DNA of 41,546 nt from Streptomyces hainanensis. GTDB lineage: Bacteria; Actinomycetota; Actinomycetes; Streptomycetales; Streptomycetaceae. A program made the position numbers and the translations under genes. Each line of letters begins with the position of its first letter. Position 1 is the stretch's first letter. A model generated the notes under the pieces. It made no database searches. It saw only the letters and a program-made list of their open reading frames with translations, and had not been told where the DNA came from. The stretch spans positions 1-41,546 of the forward strand of contig NZ_SMKI01000004.1 in the NCBI RefSeq assembly GCF_004348415.1, written 5' to 3'. This document shows positions 33,681-41,546 of the stretch, in pieces.

Positions 33681-34988
33681 ATGTCCGTACCCGCCTGGTT
33701 CACGCACGACCGCTTCGGGATGTTCGTCCACTGGGGCCTGTACTCGCTGCCCGCCCGCCACGAGTGGGTCATGAACCGCGAGCGCCGGACCGTGGAGGAC
33801 TACGAGCGCTACCTCCACCGCTTCGAGCCCGACCTCTACGACCCGCGGGCCTGGGCCAGGGCCGCGAAGGAGGCCGGCATGCGGTACGTGGTGCTCACCA
33901 CCAAGCACCACGAGGGCTTCTGCCTCTGGGACTCCAAACTCACCGACTACACGTCGACGCACACGCCGATCGGCCGGGACCTGGTCGCCGAGTTCGTCGA
34001 GGCCGTCCGCGCCGAGGGCCTGAAGGTCGGCTTCTACCACTCGCTCATCGACTGGCACCACCCCGACTTCACCGTCGACGGCCACCACCCGCGCCGCGAC
34101 GAGCCGCGCGAGGTGGTCGAGAAGCTGAACGAGGGGCGCGACATGGCGCGTTACCGCGCCTACCTGCACGGTCAGGTCGAGGAGCTGCTGACCGGCTACG
34201 GCAAGATCGACTACCTCTTCTACGACTTCTCCTACCGGCAGGACGACCACCACGACGTCTGGGGCGGCAAGGGCGCCGACGACTGGGGCTCGGAGGAACT
34301 GCTCGCGCTCACCCGCCGCCTCCAGCCCGGCATCGTCGTCAACGACCGGCTCGACATCCCGGGCGACTTCGTCACCCCCGAGCAGTACCAGCCCGACCGG
34401 CCGATGGAGGTCGACGGTGTGCCCGTGCCGTGGGAGGCGTGCCAGACGCTCAACGGCAGCTGGGGATACGACCGCGACAACCACCACGTCAAGAGCGTCG
34501 ACCTGCTGGTGCGGATGCTGATCGACGGCGTCTCGAAGAACGGCAACATGCTGCTCAACGTCGGCCCGACCGGGCGCGGCGAGCTCGACCCCACGGCGCT
34601 CGCCACCCTGGAGGGCATCGGCGCCTGGATGCGCCGGCACGAGCGGTCCATCCGCGGCGCGGGCCCGGCCACCTTCACCGCCCCGCCCGACGCCCGCTAC
34701 ACCCGGCGCGGCGACCGCCTCTACCTGCACCTCTTCACCTGGCCCTTCGAGCACCTGCACCTGCCGGGGCTCGCCGGCAAGGTCGCCTACGCGCAGTTCC
34801 TGCACGACGCGTCCGAGCTCGCCCACCGCGAGATCGCCCCGGACATCAAGGCCGTCACCACCGGCATCGGCGGCCAGCCGGCCGGTACCCTGACGCTCAC
34901 CCTGCCGGTGGTCAGGCCCGACGTGGCGGTCCCGGTGGTCGAGCTGTTCCTGACCGAGGAGGCCGCGGCGGAGGAGGAGGGCGCGTGA
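33681..34988 (+). CDS. Alpha-L-fucosidase, GH29, cytoplasmic
   Basis: Releases L-fucose from imported oligosaccharides. 435 residues without signal peptide. GH29 features: RFGMFVHWGLYSLPARHEWV (11-30), TTKHHEGFCLWDSK (73-86, substrate-binding His pair), FYHSLIDWHHPDF, and the nucleophile Asp182 in DYLFYDFSY. LNVGPTGRGELD is the conserved late motif. Absence of a signal peptide, together with the importer genes, implies uptake before cleavage. It overlaps the mutarotase start (GTGA). The start ATG 33681 has weak GAAGGGAACG upstream. Confidence 0.93.
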   Translation: MSVPAWFTHDRFGMFVHWGLYSLPARHEWVMNRERRTVEDYERYLHRFEPDLYDPRAWARAAKEAGMRYVVLTTKHHEGFCLWDSKLTDYTSTHTPIGRDLVAEFVEAVRAEGLKVGFYHSLIDWHHPDFTVDGHHPRRDEPREVVEKLNEGRDMARYRAYLHGQVEELLTGYGKIDYLFYDFSYRQDDHHDVWGGKGADDWGSEELLALTRRLQPGIVVNDRLDIPGDFVTPEQYQPDRPMEVDGVPVPWEACQTLNGSWGYDRDNHHVKSVDLLVRMLIDGVSKNGNMLLNVGPTGRGELDPTALATLEGIGAWMRRHERSIRGAGPATFTAPPDARYTRRGDRLYLHLFTWPFEHLHLPGLAGKVAYAQFLHDASELAHREIAPDIKAVTTGIGGQPAGTLTLTLPVVRPDVAVPVVELFLTEEAAAEEEGA

Positions 34989-35299
34989 CCCAGCGCATCG
35001 CCGTCCACACCCGCCTCAAGCCGGGGCGGGAGGCGGAGTACGACCGCGTGCACGCCACCATCCCGCCGGAGCTGGCCGAGCGGCTGCGGGCCGCCGGCGT
35101 CGTCGACTGGCGGATCTGGCGCAGCGGCCGGGACCTCTTCCACGACATCGAGGTCGTCGACTACCGGGCGATGCGCCTGGCCCTCGCCGACGACCCGGTC
35201 AACCTCGCCTGGCAGGCCAGGATGGCCGAGCTGCTGGAGGTCGAGGACGACTACTCGGGCGAGGACGAAGGACTGCCCCTCGTGTGGAGCCTCGCGTGA
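34985..35299 (+). CDS. L-rhamnose/L-fucose mutarotase family protein
   Basis: 104 residues of the RhaM-like (DUF718) fold: RIAVHTRLKPGREAEYDRVH at the start, GVVDWRIWRSGRDLFHDIEV in the middle, and a Trp-containing end. The family interconverts sugar anomers, here probably alpha- and beta-L-fucose, so that the released sugar suits the dehydrogenase. GTG 34985 overlaps the fucosidase stop, and the 3' end overlaps the reductase start, so the three genes are translationally coupled. Confidence 0.88.
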   Translation: MTQRIAVHTRLKPGREAEYDRVHATIPPELAERLRAAGVVDWRIWRSGRDLFHDIEVVDYRAMRLALADDPVNLAWQARMAELLEVEDDYSGEDEGLPLVWSLA

Positions 35300-36315
35300 C
35301 GGGGAGCGGCGGCCCGCCGGTCACCGGCGCGGGACCCTGGTGGTTCGGCGGCGCCGGGATCGGCAACCTGGGACGGGAGATCACCGACGCGGCGGCCCGG
35401 GCCACGGTCGACGCCGCCTGGGCGGCGGGCGTCCGCGGCTTCGACACCGCGCCGCACTACGGGCTCGGGCTCGCCGAGCGGCGGCTCGGCGCGGCGCTGG
35501 CCGGCCGGCCCCGCGCCGAGTTCCAGGTGTCGACCAAGGTCGGCCGGCTGATCGTGCCGGCCGCCCCGCGCCCCGAACCGGTGGGCGACGACCTCGCCAA
35601 CGGCTTCGCGGTGCCCGGCACCCACCGGCGGGTGTGGGACGTGTCGCGGGCCGGCGTCGAACGGTCGCTGGCCGACAGCCTCGACCGGCTCGGCCTCGAC
35701 CACGTCGACGTCCTCTACCTGCACGACCCCGACGAGTACGACCCGGCCGCCGCGGTCGGCGACGACCCGCCGGCCGGGCCCGAGGCGGCGCTGGCCACCG
35801 GGCTCGCGGCGCTCGCCGCGCTGCGGGACGCCGGCGTCGTGCGGGCCGTCGGCGTCGGCTCCAAGTCGGTGCCGACCCTGACCGCCGCGGTGCGCACCGG
35901 CCTGGTCGACGTCGTCATGGTCGCCGGCCGGTACACGCTGCTCGAACAGCCGGCCGCCGCCCTGCTCGCCGAGTGCGCCGACGGGGACGTCGCCGTGGTC
36001 GCGGCCGGCGTCTTCAACTCCGGCGCGCTCAGCCACCCGACGCCCGACCCGTCGCTGCCCTACGAGTACGGGCCGATGCCGGCCGCGGTGTTCGAGCGGA
36101 TCACCGCGATCCGGGCGGTCTGCGCGCGCCACGGCGTGGACCTGCCGACCGCCGCGCTCGCCTTCCCGCGCCGGGCGCCGGCCGTGGCCGCCGTCGCCGT
36201 CGGCGCCCAGGCACCGGAACAGGTCCGCGAGAACGCGGCCCGCGCCACCGTGCCGGTGCCCGACGCACTCTGGGACGACCTGGCCGCGGCCGGCCTGCTC
36301 CGCGAGCCCGGTTAG
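35296..36315 (+). CDS. Aldo/keto reductase, probable L-fucose dehydrogenase
   Basis: 339 residues. The aldo/keto reductase tetrad is Asp50, Tyr55 (FDTAPHYGLG), Lys81 (STKVGR) and His143 (LYLHDPDE). The sequence resembles NAD(P)-dependent L-fucose/D-threo-aldose 1-dehydrogenases, which oxidise fucose to its lactone, the step before fuconate and FucD. I chose GTG 35296, overlapping the mutarotase stop with GGAG six bases upstream; GTG 35284 is possible. A lactonase and the enzymes after FucD are absent from the window. A strong hairpin follows, closing the operon. Confidence 0.88.
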   Translation: MTGSGGPPVTGAGPWWFGGAGIGNLGREITDAAARATVDAAWAAGVRGFDTAPHYGLGLAERRLGAALAGRPRAEFQVSTKVGRLIVPAAPRPEPVGDDLANGFAVPGTHRRVWDVSRAGVERSLADSLDRLGLDHVDVLYLHDPDEYDPAAAVGDDPPAGPEAALATGLAALAALRDAGVVRAVGVGSKSVPTLTAAVRTGLVDVVMVAGRYTLLEQPAAALLAECADGDVAVVAAGVFNSGALSHPTPDPSLPYEYGPMPAAVFERITAIRAVCARHGVDLPTAALAFPRRAPAVAAVAVGAQAPEQVRENAARATVPVPDALWDDLAAAGLLREPG

Positions 36316-36335
36316 CCGGCGGGTCACGAAGGCGC

Positions 36336-36375
36336 CCCCGCCGGCGGCCGGCCTTCCATGGCCGGGCCGGCGGGG
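36336..36375 (+). terminator. Terminator of the fucose operon
   Basis: Outer arms CCCCGCCGGC (36336-36345) and GCCGGCGGGG (36366-36375) plus inner CCGGCC/GGCCGG around TTCCAT give 16 pairs with a 2-base bulge, 20 bases after the stop. Confidence 0.75.
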
Positions 36376-36423
36376 TGCCTGGGCGCCGGCGCGCGCCGCC
36401 GCGCTCCGGCGGCGGCCGACGGT

Positions 36424-36650
36424 GGCAAGCCCGACGAGGAGGAGCTGACCGCCTCATCCTCTTCCTCTTCACCGCCGGCTTCGCGGCCACCACCAACGTG
36501 ATCGCGACCGGTGTCCTCGCCCTCCTCGACCACCCCGACGAGCCGAGTCTCTGGTGCGAGGACAAGAGCGTCACAGCCACGGCGGTCGACGAGCTGCCGC
36601 GCCACACCACCCACACCACGGCGGCGAGCCGGGTCACCACGCGGCGGCCT
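36424..36650 (+). pseudogene. Cytochrome P450 remnant (I-helix region)
   Basis: GKPDEEELT (36424-36450) continues after a one-base frame slip as LILFLFTAGFAATTNVIATG then VLALLDHPDE. This is the P450 I-helix oxygen-binding region (usually AGFETTTN) with its conserved follow-on ALLxHPxE. No heme-binding Cys region or N-terminus is present. It is the only content between the fucose operon terminator and the MFS gene. Confidence 0.7.
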
Positions 36651-36692
36651 CGCCCGCATCGAAGGCACGGGGGAGGTCTGGGGGCGGGCCCT

Positions 36693-38255
36693 TCAGTCGG
36701 CCGCGTCGACCGGCTCGGCCCGCTCCGTCCGCGGCACCGGCGTCTCGCCGGTGGGGATACGGACGTGACGCATCAGGATGACGGCGCCGATCGCACCCGC
36801 CAGCATCACGGCGCCTCCTGCCACGGCGGCCAGGTTCATGCCGTCGGTGAACGCCTCGCCGGCGGCGGTCAGCAGCGGCTCGCCGACCTCGGGCGGCAGC
36901 TGGTTCGCGACCTCGTTGGCCCCGCCGAGCGAGCCCTCGGCGGCCTCCGCCGCGGCGGGGGGCAGTCCGCCCGTCGCGTCGTCGATCTCGTTGGTGTAGA
37001 CGGCGGCTCCGACGCTGCCGAGGACGGCCACGCCGAACGCCCCGCCCAACTGGTTGCTGGTCTCCGGCAGTGCGGACACCGCGCCCACCCGTTCGGGCGG
37101 AGCCGCTGAGACGATCATGTCCGCGGTCAGCGGGATCGCCATGCCGACACCCGCCGACAGCACCGTCGCCCCGACCACCACCATGGCCAGGCCGGAGTCG
37201 GCCGCCAGTTGCGTCATGATGCCGAACCCGACGGTGGCGACGACCATGCCGATGCCGATGATGAAGCCGGGCCGGACCGACTTGGCCAGCTGGGCGGCCA
37301 CCGAGGTCGCGATCGCCACCGCCACCGGCGCCGGCAGAGTCCACAGCGCTGCCTCCAACGGGTCGAGCCCGTAAACCAGTTGGATCCACTGGGTGGAGAA
37401 CAGCAGGAAGCCGACCATCGCGAAGAGCGCCACCAGGTTGACGCCGATGGACGCGCTGAACCCCCGGTCACGGAACAGGCTCAGGTCGATGAGCGGGTTG
37501 GCGGCGGTGCGTTGACGGAGGAAGAACAGCACGGCGATGACGATCCCGGCGGCCGTGACGGCCGCGTGCGACCACCTGAAGCCGTCCTCGGCCAGTTCCT
37601 TGATGCCGTAGATGGAGGGCAGCACGGCGCCCAGCGACAGCACGGCGCCGAGGACGTCGAAGCGGCCGGGGTCGGGGGAGCGCGACTCCGGCAGCAGCAT
37701 CGGGCCCAGGATCAGGAGCAGCACCATCACGGGGATGTTGATGAGGAAGACCGAGCCCCACCAGAAGTGTTCGAGCAGGAGTCCGGAGACGATCGGGCCC
37801 AGTGCGGCGCCGCCGGACAGGCCGGCGGTCCACACCGCGATGGCGGTGCGGCGCTGGCCGGGGTCGTGGAAGATGTTGCGGATCAGGGAGAGGGTGGACG
37901 GCGCCAGCACGGCACCCGCCAGGCCGAGGACGGCGCGGGCCGCGATCAGTAACTCCGCGCTGCCGGCGTGGGCGGCGGCGAACGAGGCGACACCGAAAGC
38001 CGCCCCACCCATCATCAGGAGCCTCCGGCGGCCGATGTGGTCACCGACGGTTCCCATCGTGATCAGGAGCCCGGCCAGCATGAACGCGTAGATGTCCACG
38101 ATCCACAACTGCTGTGTGGCGCTGGGTTCCAGAGAGGCGCTCAGGAAGGGCACCGCGAAGTACAACACCGTCATGTCCATGGACAACAGAAGGACCGGGA
38201 GGACGAGGACGGCGAGGGCGGCCCACTCCTTACGGGTGGCACGTTGGTAACTCAT
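36693..38255 (-). CDS. MFS drug exporter, DHA2 (EmrB/QacA) type, 14 membrane spans
   Basis: 520 residues. Motif D1 in helix 1 (LLLSMDMTVLYFAVP), motif A GDHIGRRRLLMM, and motif C AGLSGGAALGPIVSGLLLE identify a proton-driven drug exporter of the DHA2 family. Length and helix pattern fit 14 spans. Start ATG 38255; ATG 38267, four codons earlier, would lie against the operator repeats. No strong ribosome site is seen. It is divergent from a TetR gene, the usual ligand-induced resistance pair. Substrate is unknown. Confidence 0.92.
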   Translation of the reverse strand: MSYQRATRKEWAALAVLVLPVLLLSMDMTVLYFAVPFLSASLEPSATQQLWIVDIYAFMLAGLLITMGTVGDHIGRRRLLMMGGAAFGVASFAAAHAGSAELLIAARAVLGLAGAVLAPSTLSLIRNIFHDPGQRRTAIAVWTAGLSGGAALGPIVSGLLLEHFWWGSVFLINIPVMVLLLILGPMLLPESRSPDPGRFDVLGAVLSLGAVLPSIYGIKELAEDGFRWSHAAVTAAGIVIAVLFFLRQRTAANPLIDLSLFRDRGFSASIGVNLVALFAMVGFLLFSTQWIQLVYGLDPLEAALWTLPAPVAVAIATSVAAQLAKSVRPGFIIGIGMVVATVGFGIMTQLAADSGLAMVVVGATVLSAGVGMAIPLTADMIVSAAPPERVGAVSALPETSNQLGGAFGVAVLGSVGAAVYTNEIDDATGGLPPAAAEAAEGSLGGANEVANQLPPEVGEPLLTAAGEAFTDGMNLAAVAGGAVMLAGAIGAVILMRHVRIPTGETPVPRTERAEPVDAAD

Positions 38256-38267
38256 GGCGAGCACCAT

Positions 38268-38353
38268 AGATCTGTATGAGTAATCTGTCTATGACGAAAT
38301 CTGTCTACCACGTTCGTGCTAAACAGATCTCTGAACCTGTGATTAGACTGTCT
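38268..38353. promoter_or_regulatory. Divergent operator/promoter region of the MFS/TetR pair
   Basis: An unusually AT-rich stretch with AGATCTGT (38268-38275) and its inverse ACAGATCT (38323-38330), two direct AATCTGTCTA copies (38282-38291, 38298-38307), and AGAC-T-GTCT (38345-38353) just before the TetR ATG. Probably multiple TetR sites covering both promoters. Confidence 0.65.
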
Positions 38354-38356
38354 CGC

Positions 38357-38953
38357 ATGGGACACCGAGAGGATCTGCTCGTCGGAGCGAAGCGCTGTCT
38401 CTACCAGAAGGGTTACGCCCGCACCACCGCTCGGGACATCGTCGAGGCGTCCGGGGCCAACCTGGCGTCGATCGGCTACCACTACGGCACCAAGGAGGCC
38501 CTCCTCAACGCCGCGATCATGGAGGCGCTCGACGAGTGGGCGACCGAGCTGCGGACCGCCCTGAGCGATGCCGGGGACCTCCCGCAGGACCCGATCGGCC
38601 GCTTCGAGCAGGCGTGGACCCAGGTGATCGAGCTGTTCGACCGTCACCGACCGATCTGGGCAGCCCAGTTCGACGCGGTCTCGCAGATCGGCCACGTGCC
38701 CGAGGTGCGCCGCTTCTTCGTCGAGGCGCAGCTCCAGGCCCAGGAGAGCCTGGTGGGGCTGCTGTTGGGCAACATCGATCTGCCGCCCAACGTCCACGTC
38801 GCCGTCGGGCAGTTCTACCACGCCCTGCTCAGCGGCGTGATGATGCAGTGGGTCGTCGACCCCGAGCACGCCCCCACGGGTGCCGCGCTCGCCGAGGCGC
38901 TCCAGGCCGTCGTGGAGGACGTGCGGCGGGCTGATTCAAAGACTCCCGCCTGA
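38357..38953 (+). CDS. TetR-family repressor of the adjacent MFS exporter
   Basis: 198 residues from ATG 38357. The helix-turn-helix spans about 22-45 (TTARDIVEASGANLASIGYH, then YGTKEALL), followed by an all-helical ligand domain. The frame is open 27 codons further upstream, but those codons lie in AT-rich operator DNA and are not TetR-like. No ribosome site precedes the ATG; a TAGACT element ten bases before suggests a short-leader or leaderless mRNA. It likely represses itself and the exporter through the repeats in between. Confidence 0.9.
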   Translation: MGHREDLLVGAKRCLYQKGYARTTARDIVEASGANLASIGYHYGTKEALLNAAIMEALDEWATELRTALSDAGDLPQDPIGRFEQAWTQVIELFDRHRPIWAAQFDAVSQIGHVPEVRRFFVEAQLQAQESLVGLLLGNIDLPPNVHVAVGQFYHALLSGVMMQWVVDPEHAPTGAALAEALQAVVEDVRRADSKTPA

Positions 38954-38956
38954 GCC

Positions 38957-39284
38957 GCCGGCCGCCTCCTGGGCCAGTGCCTTCCGGTCCACCTCGCGGT
39001 TGGAGTTCAACGGAACTCGGCCACATGGCGGTAGACCTTCGGCACCGCCGCCTCCGGCAGATGGGACGTCAGCTCGCGGCGCGGCGTCACCCCCCGGTAC
39101 GCGCTCACCCGTGTAGTGCAGGACGAGTTCCGACCCGCTCGTCGTGCCGGGCGCGGAGCAACGGCACCGCCACGGCCTGCGGCAGCGCCGCACGGGTCAG
39201 CGCGGTGAGCACCGCGTCGGGGTCGAACTCCGGATAGGTGGTGACGCCCTGCGCCCGCAGGCTCCTGAGGCCGTCGAGCGCCTG
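38957..39284 (-). pseudogene. Frameshifted C-terminus of an NRPS adenylation domain
   Basis: Reading across at least three frame shifts, the minus strand gives ALPQAVAVPLLRARHDE, GSELVLHYTGERV, TPRRELTSHLPEAAVPKVYR, HVAEF and LNSNREVDRKAL. This is the end of an adenylation domain, with the A10 NGKVDR motif as SNREVDR. One shift is a single missing base in EF(P)LNSN. No carrier or condensation domain is attached. Clearly non-functional. Confidence 0.6.
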
Positions 39285-39287
39285 GGG

Positions 39288-39410
39288 AAGGTCGCCGCCG
39301 AGCTCAACAGCCGCCCACGCAAGACGCTCGGCTGGGAAACCCCAGCCGAGCGCCTGGCTAACCTCCTGGCAACAGCCAGTTGATCAGCCGTGTTGCGACG
39401 GCCCTTGGAA
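39288..39410 (+). mobile_element. 3' end of an IS30-family element
   Basis: VAAELNSRPRKTLGWETPAE then RLANLLATAS-stop (39291-39383) is the characteristic C-terminus of Streptomyces IS30 transposases. It is followed by TTGCGACGGCCCTTGGAATC, like the IS30 end repeat. The rest of the element is gone; it joins the NRPS remnant at about 39285. I see nothing in 39411-39509. Confidence 0.7.
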
Positions 39411-39509
39411 TCCGCACACACGGGAGGGGGCCGGCTTCGCCGTGTCGCGGATCAGGCGCCGCCTGTCGCTCCACGGCATCCGTCGGTCATCGGCCGGCGC
39501 GTTCTGTCG

Positions 39510-41492
39510 CTACAGCGACCGGATGCGGATGTCGCGGAAGGAGATCACGTCCGAGGTGCCGTGGGTCTGCAACCCGATGTACCCCGTGTCGTGCTGCCGC
39601 CCGTCCGTGCCCGGGTCGTCGGCGCGCGGCGGGGAGAACAGCTGCCCCGGCGCGTTCTCGAACTCGTTGATCAGGAAGCCGTTCCGGTAGATCCAGTAGT
39701 GCTGGTCGATCACCCGGATCTCGTAGTCGTTCCAGACCCCGCCCGGCACCGGCATGCCCTCGCCCCGGTTCACCAGGTCGTAGCCGTAGACGGAACCGGT
39801 CTTGTACTGGTCGCCGTTCCGGCCGTCGAAGATCTGGATCTCGTGGCCGTACTTGATGGCCACCCACTCGGGACGCGACTCCTCCGGGTGGTTGAACACC
39901 CGGGGAAAGCGGACGAAGACCCCGCTGTTCGCGGAACCGCCGGCGTCGTCACGGAATTTGAGGCGCAGCGAGAAGTCGCCGTACTGCGCCTCGGGGAACC
40001 ACAGCATGCCCATCCCGGGGACGGAGGTGCTGCTGGTGATGGAGCCGTCGTCGTTGAGGCCGAAGGCCCCGCCGCCGACGTGCGTCCACCGGTCGAGGGA
40101 CTGCTCGGTGCCCGTGAGGATCCGCTCGTAGCCCGCCCGGTTGCCGGGCTCGCCGACGTCCGAGCGTTCTGCGGCCTCCTCGATCTCGGCCTGGCCCGCC
40201 TCGTCGACCAGCCCGGCGATGTACAGCCGGTCCGTCACCGTGCGGACGTGGCTGAGGAACGAGCCCTTGGACGACCAGCCGCGCTCGTCCTCGATGACCT
40301 CGTTGATGGTGCAGCCGTCCGGCGCGGTCCTGTTGGGCACGCCGGTCACCTCCTCGCCGACCACGACCAGCGGCCGGTCGTCGGACTCGGGGCACTCCAC
40401 CGGCGGTTCGCCGGGTTCACCGGGCTCGCCCGGGTCCTCCGGCGTGACGACGGTGAAGGCGACGGTGCCCGGCTCCGAGGAGTTCCCGGCGTTGTCGGTC
40501 GCCCGGTAGGCGACCGTGTGGTCGCCGACGCTGTGCACCATCACCGGCTGCGTGTACCGGGTGAACGCGCCGCCGTTGACCGAGTACTCGACGGCGGCCA
40601 CGCCGGAGTCGTCGTCCGTGGCGGTGAGGGTGACCGTGGCCATGGCGAGGAAGTCGCCGTCGGCGTTCCGCTCGCCGTCCACGGTGGCCGTCACCTCGGG
40701 CGGGGTGGTGTCGTCGCCGGACGGCTCGACGACCCGGACGGTGACCGTCTGGTCGTCGGAGACGTTGCCGGCCTTGTCGGTCGCCCGGTAGGTCACGGTG
40801 TGCTCGCCGATCGTGTTGAGCACGACCGGCGCCTCGTACGCGGTGAAGTCGTCGCCGTCGACCGCGTAGTCGATCCGGTCGACGCCCGAGCCGGTGTCGG
40901 TGGCGGACAGGCTGACGGTGGCGCTGCCGACGTAGTCGCCGTCGGCGTTCCGGTCGCCGTCCACCTCGGCCGTGACCTCGGGCGGGGTGGTGTCCTCGCC
41001 GCTGCCGCCGTCGGTGACGACGAGGGTGCCCTGCATCTGGCCGTGCCCCGGGATGGAGCAGAAGTACCGGTAGGTGCCGGGGGTGAGGTTGACGTCGACC
41101 TCGTACCGGCCCCCGTTGGCGTCGTTGGGGTTGGCGAGGATGTTCACCGACACGTCGTTGTTGTACGCCGGGTTGGAGCTGTCGAACGTCAACGTGTGCG
41201 GCATGCCGGTGGTGTTGCCGGTGGCCGCGCTGTTCTCGAAGACGAGCGTCGCCTCGCCGGCGACCGCCGTGGTGGGCGCGGACAGGTAGCGGGTGATGTC
41301 GTTGTCCGCCGTCCAGGTCAGCACCTGCTCGGCGGCCGGTGCCGGTTCGCCGCCGCGCGGCTGGTCGGCCCGGGCGCCGGACAGCGGTCCGAGCGCGAGC
41401 GCCGCCAGGCACAGGGCCAACAGCACCGCGAGCCGGCGGTGCGTGGTCGCCGCGTGGGCGGCGGCACGCGCGCGGGATCTGCCGTGCGTCAT
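39510..41492 (-). CDS. Secreted cupredoxin, Ig-like x2, DUF1080 (3-keto-disaccharide hydrolase) fusion
   Basis: 660 residues from ATG 41492 (GGAGG seven bases upstream; GTG 41495 is possible). A signal peptide (1-43, ending GARA) leads to a plastocyanin-like domain (55-160) with the type 1 copper set His99 (MPHTLTF), Cys145, His150 and Met153 (CSIPGHGQM). Two Ig-like repeats (168-256 and 262-349) are close copies, each starting DTTPPEVTA.VDG.RNADGD. A PGEPGEPGEPP linker, a short helical segment with two Cys (367, 394) and the C-terminal DUF1080 beta-sandwich (453-660, GYERILTGTEQSLDRW; WNDYEIRV) follow. The family acts on, or binds, 3-keto-glycosides. Whether the copper domain transfers electrons to sugar oxidation is unknown. 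Confidence 0.88.
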   Translation of the reverse strand: MTHGRSRARAAAHAATTHRRLAVLLALCLAALALGPLSGARADQPRGGEPAPAAEQVLTWTADNDITRYLSAPTTAVAGEATLVFENSAATGNTTGMPHTLTFDSSNPAYNNDVSVNILANPNDANGGRYEVDVNLTPGTYRYFCSIPGHGQMQGTLVVTDGGSGEDTTPPEVTAEVDGDRNADGDYVGSATVSLSATDTGSGVDRIDYAVDGDDFTAYEAPVVLNTIGEHTVTYRATDKAGNVSDDQTVTVRVVEPSGDDTTPPEVTATVDGERNADGDFLAMATVTLTATDDDSGVAAVEYSVNGGAFTRYTQPVMVHSVGDHTVAYRATDNAGNSSEPGTVAFTVVTPEDPGEPGEPGEPPVECPESDDRPLVVVGEEVTGVPNRTAPDGCTINEVIEDERGWSSKGSFLSHVRTVTDRLYIAGLVDEAGQAEIEEAAERSDVGEPGNRAGYERILTGTEQSLDRWTHVGGGAFGLNDDGSITSSTSVPGMGMLWFPEAQYGDFSLRLKFRDDAGGSANSGVFVRFPRVFNHPEESRPEWVAIKYGHEIQIFDGRNGDQYKTGSVYGYDLVNRGEGMPVPGGVWNDYEIRVIDQHYWIYRNGFLINEFENAPGQLFSPPRADDPGTDGRQHDTGYIGLQTHGTSDVISFRDIRIRSL

Positions 41493-41546
41493 CACTCGTC
41501 CTCCTTTCTGCCTCGGGGGCGGGTCAGGGTCGGATCAGGTCGGCGG

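Noticed and set aside
1..41546. tRNA, rRNA, CRISPR array, origin of replication, prophage genes
   Set aside because: Looked for by eye on both strands; nothing convincing was seen.

Overview
The window is GC-rich DNA with actinobacterial traits: C/G-ending codons, frequent GTG starts, strong GGAGG ribosome sites, GTGA and ATGA gene overlaps, and sugar ABC transporters without their own ATPase. A Streptomyces or close relative is the best guess. Gene families were assigned by reading motifs; no database search was run.

Layout. (1) 1-3084, minus: the start of a modular type I polyketide synthase (degenerate ACP-like domain, KS, malonyl-type AT). At about base 82 it is cut and abuts a scrap of an EcfT/CbiQ transporter gene on the other strand. 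(2) 3387-13518, minus: a carbohydrate operon reading SBP, permease, permease, GH127 beta-L-arabinofuranosidase, and a large secreted MGH1-like glycosidase with discoidin domains. A LacI regulator (13760-14800, plus) and two LacI-type palindromes lie upstream. An IS200/IS605-type element with an internally deleted tnpB sits between the permease genes. (3) 14854-17096: a lipoprotein, a family 5 uracil-DNA glycosylase, a solitary MazF/PemK protein and transposase/regulator debris. (4) 17135-21681, minus: a second ATPase-less sugar transporter with a ROK regulator, divergent from a secreted GH5 beta-mannanase (21990-23669) whose promoter carries a perfect CebR box. (5) 23763-28875: housekeeping and accessory genes, namely DUF488, a metallo-beta-lactamase-fold hydrolase divergent from an NTF2-like protein, a ferric-reductase-type two-heme membrane protein, and a small protein coupled to a Tat-exported amidase. 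(6) 29080-36315, plus: an L-fucose cluster with fuconate dehydratase, SBP, two permeases, GH29 alpha-L-fucosidase, mutarotase and an aldo/keto reductase (probable L-fucose dehydrogenase). (7) 36424-39410: a cytochrome P450 remnant, a divergent MFS exporter/TetR pair, a frameshifted NRPS adenylation-domain remnant and an IS30 end. (8) 39510-41492, minus: a secreted cupredoxin, Ig, Ig, DUF1080 fusion protein.

Together the region is a plant-polysaccharide scavenging island (beta-L-arabinofuranosides, mannan, fucosylated glycans). Three CUT1-type importers presumably share an MsiK-like ATPase encoded elsewhere. Scraps of secondary metabolism (cut PKS, P450, NRPS) and insertion-sequence debris surround it, as is common in Streptomyces chromosome arms. 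The most promising points are the GH127 plus MGH1-like system, the copper-protein/DUF1080 fusion, the small-protein/amidase pair, the degenerate ACP at the PKS N-terminus and the chimeric left edge.
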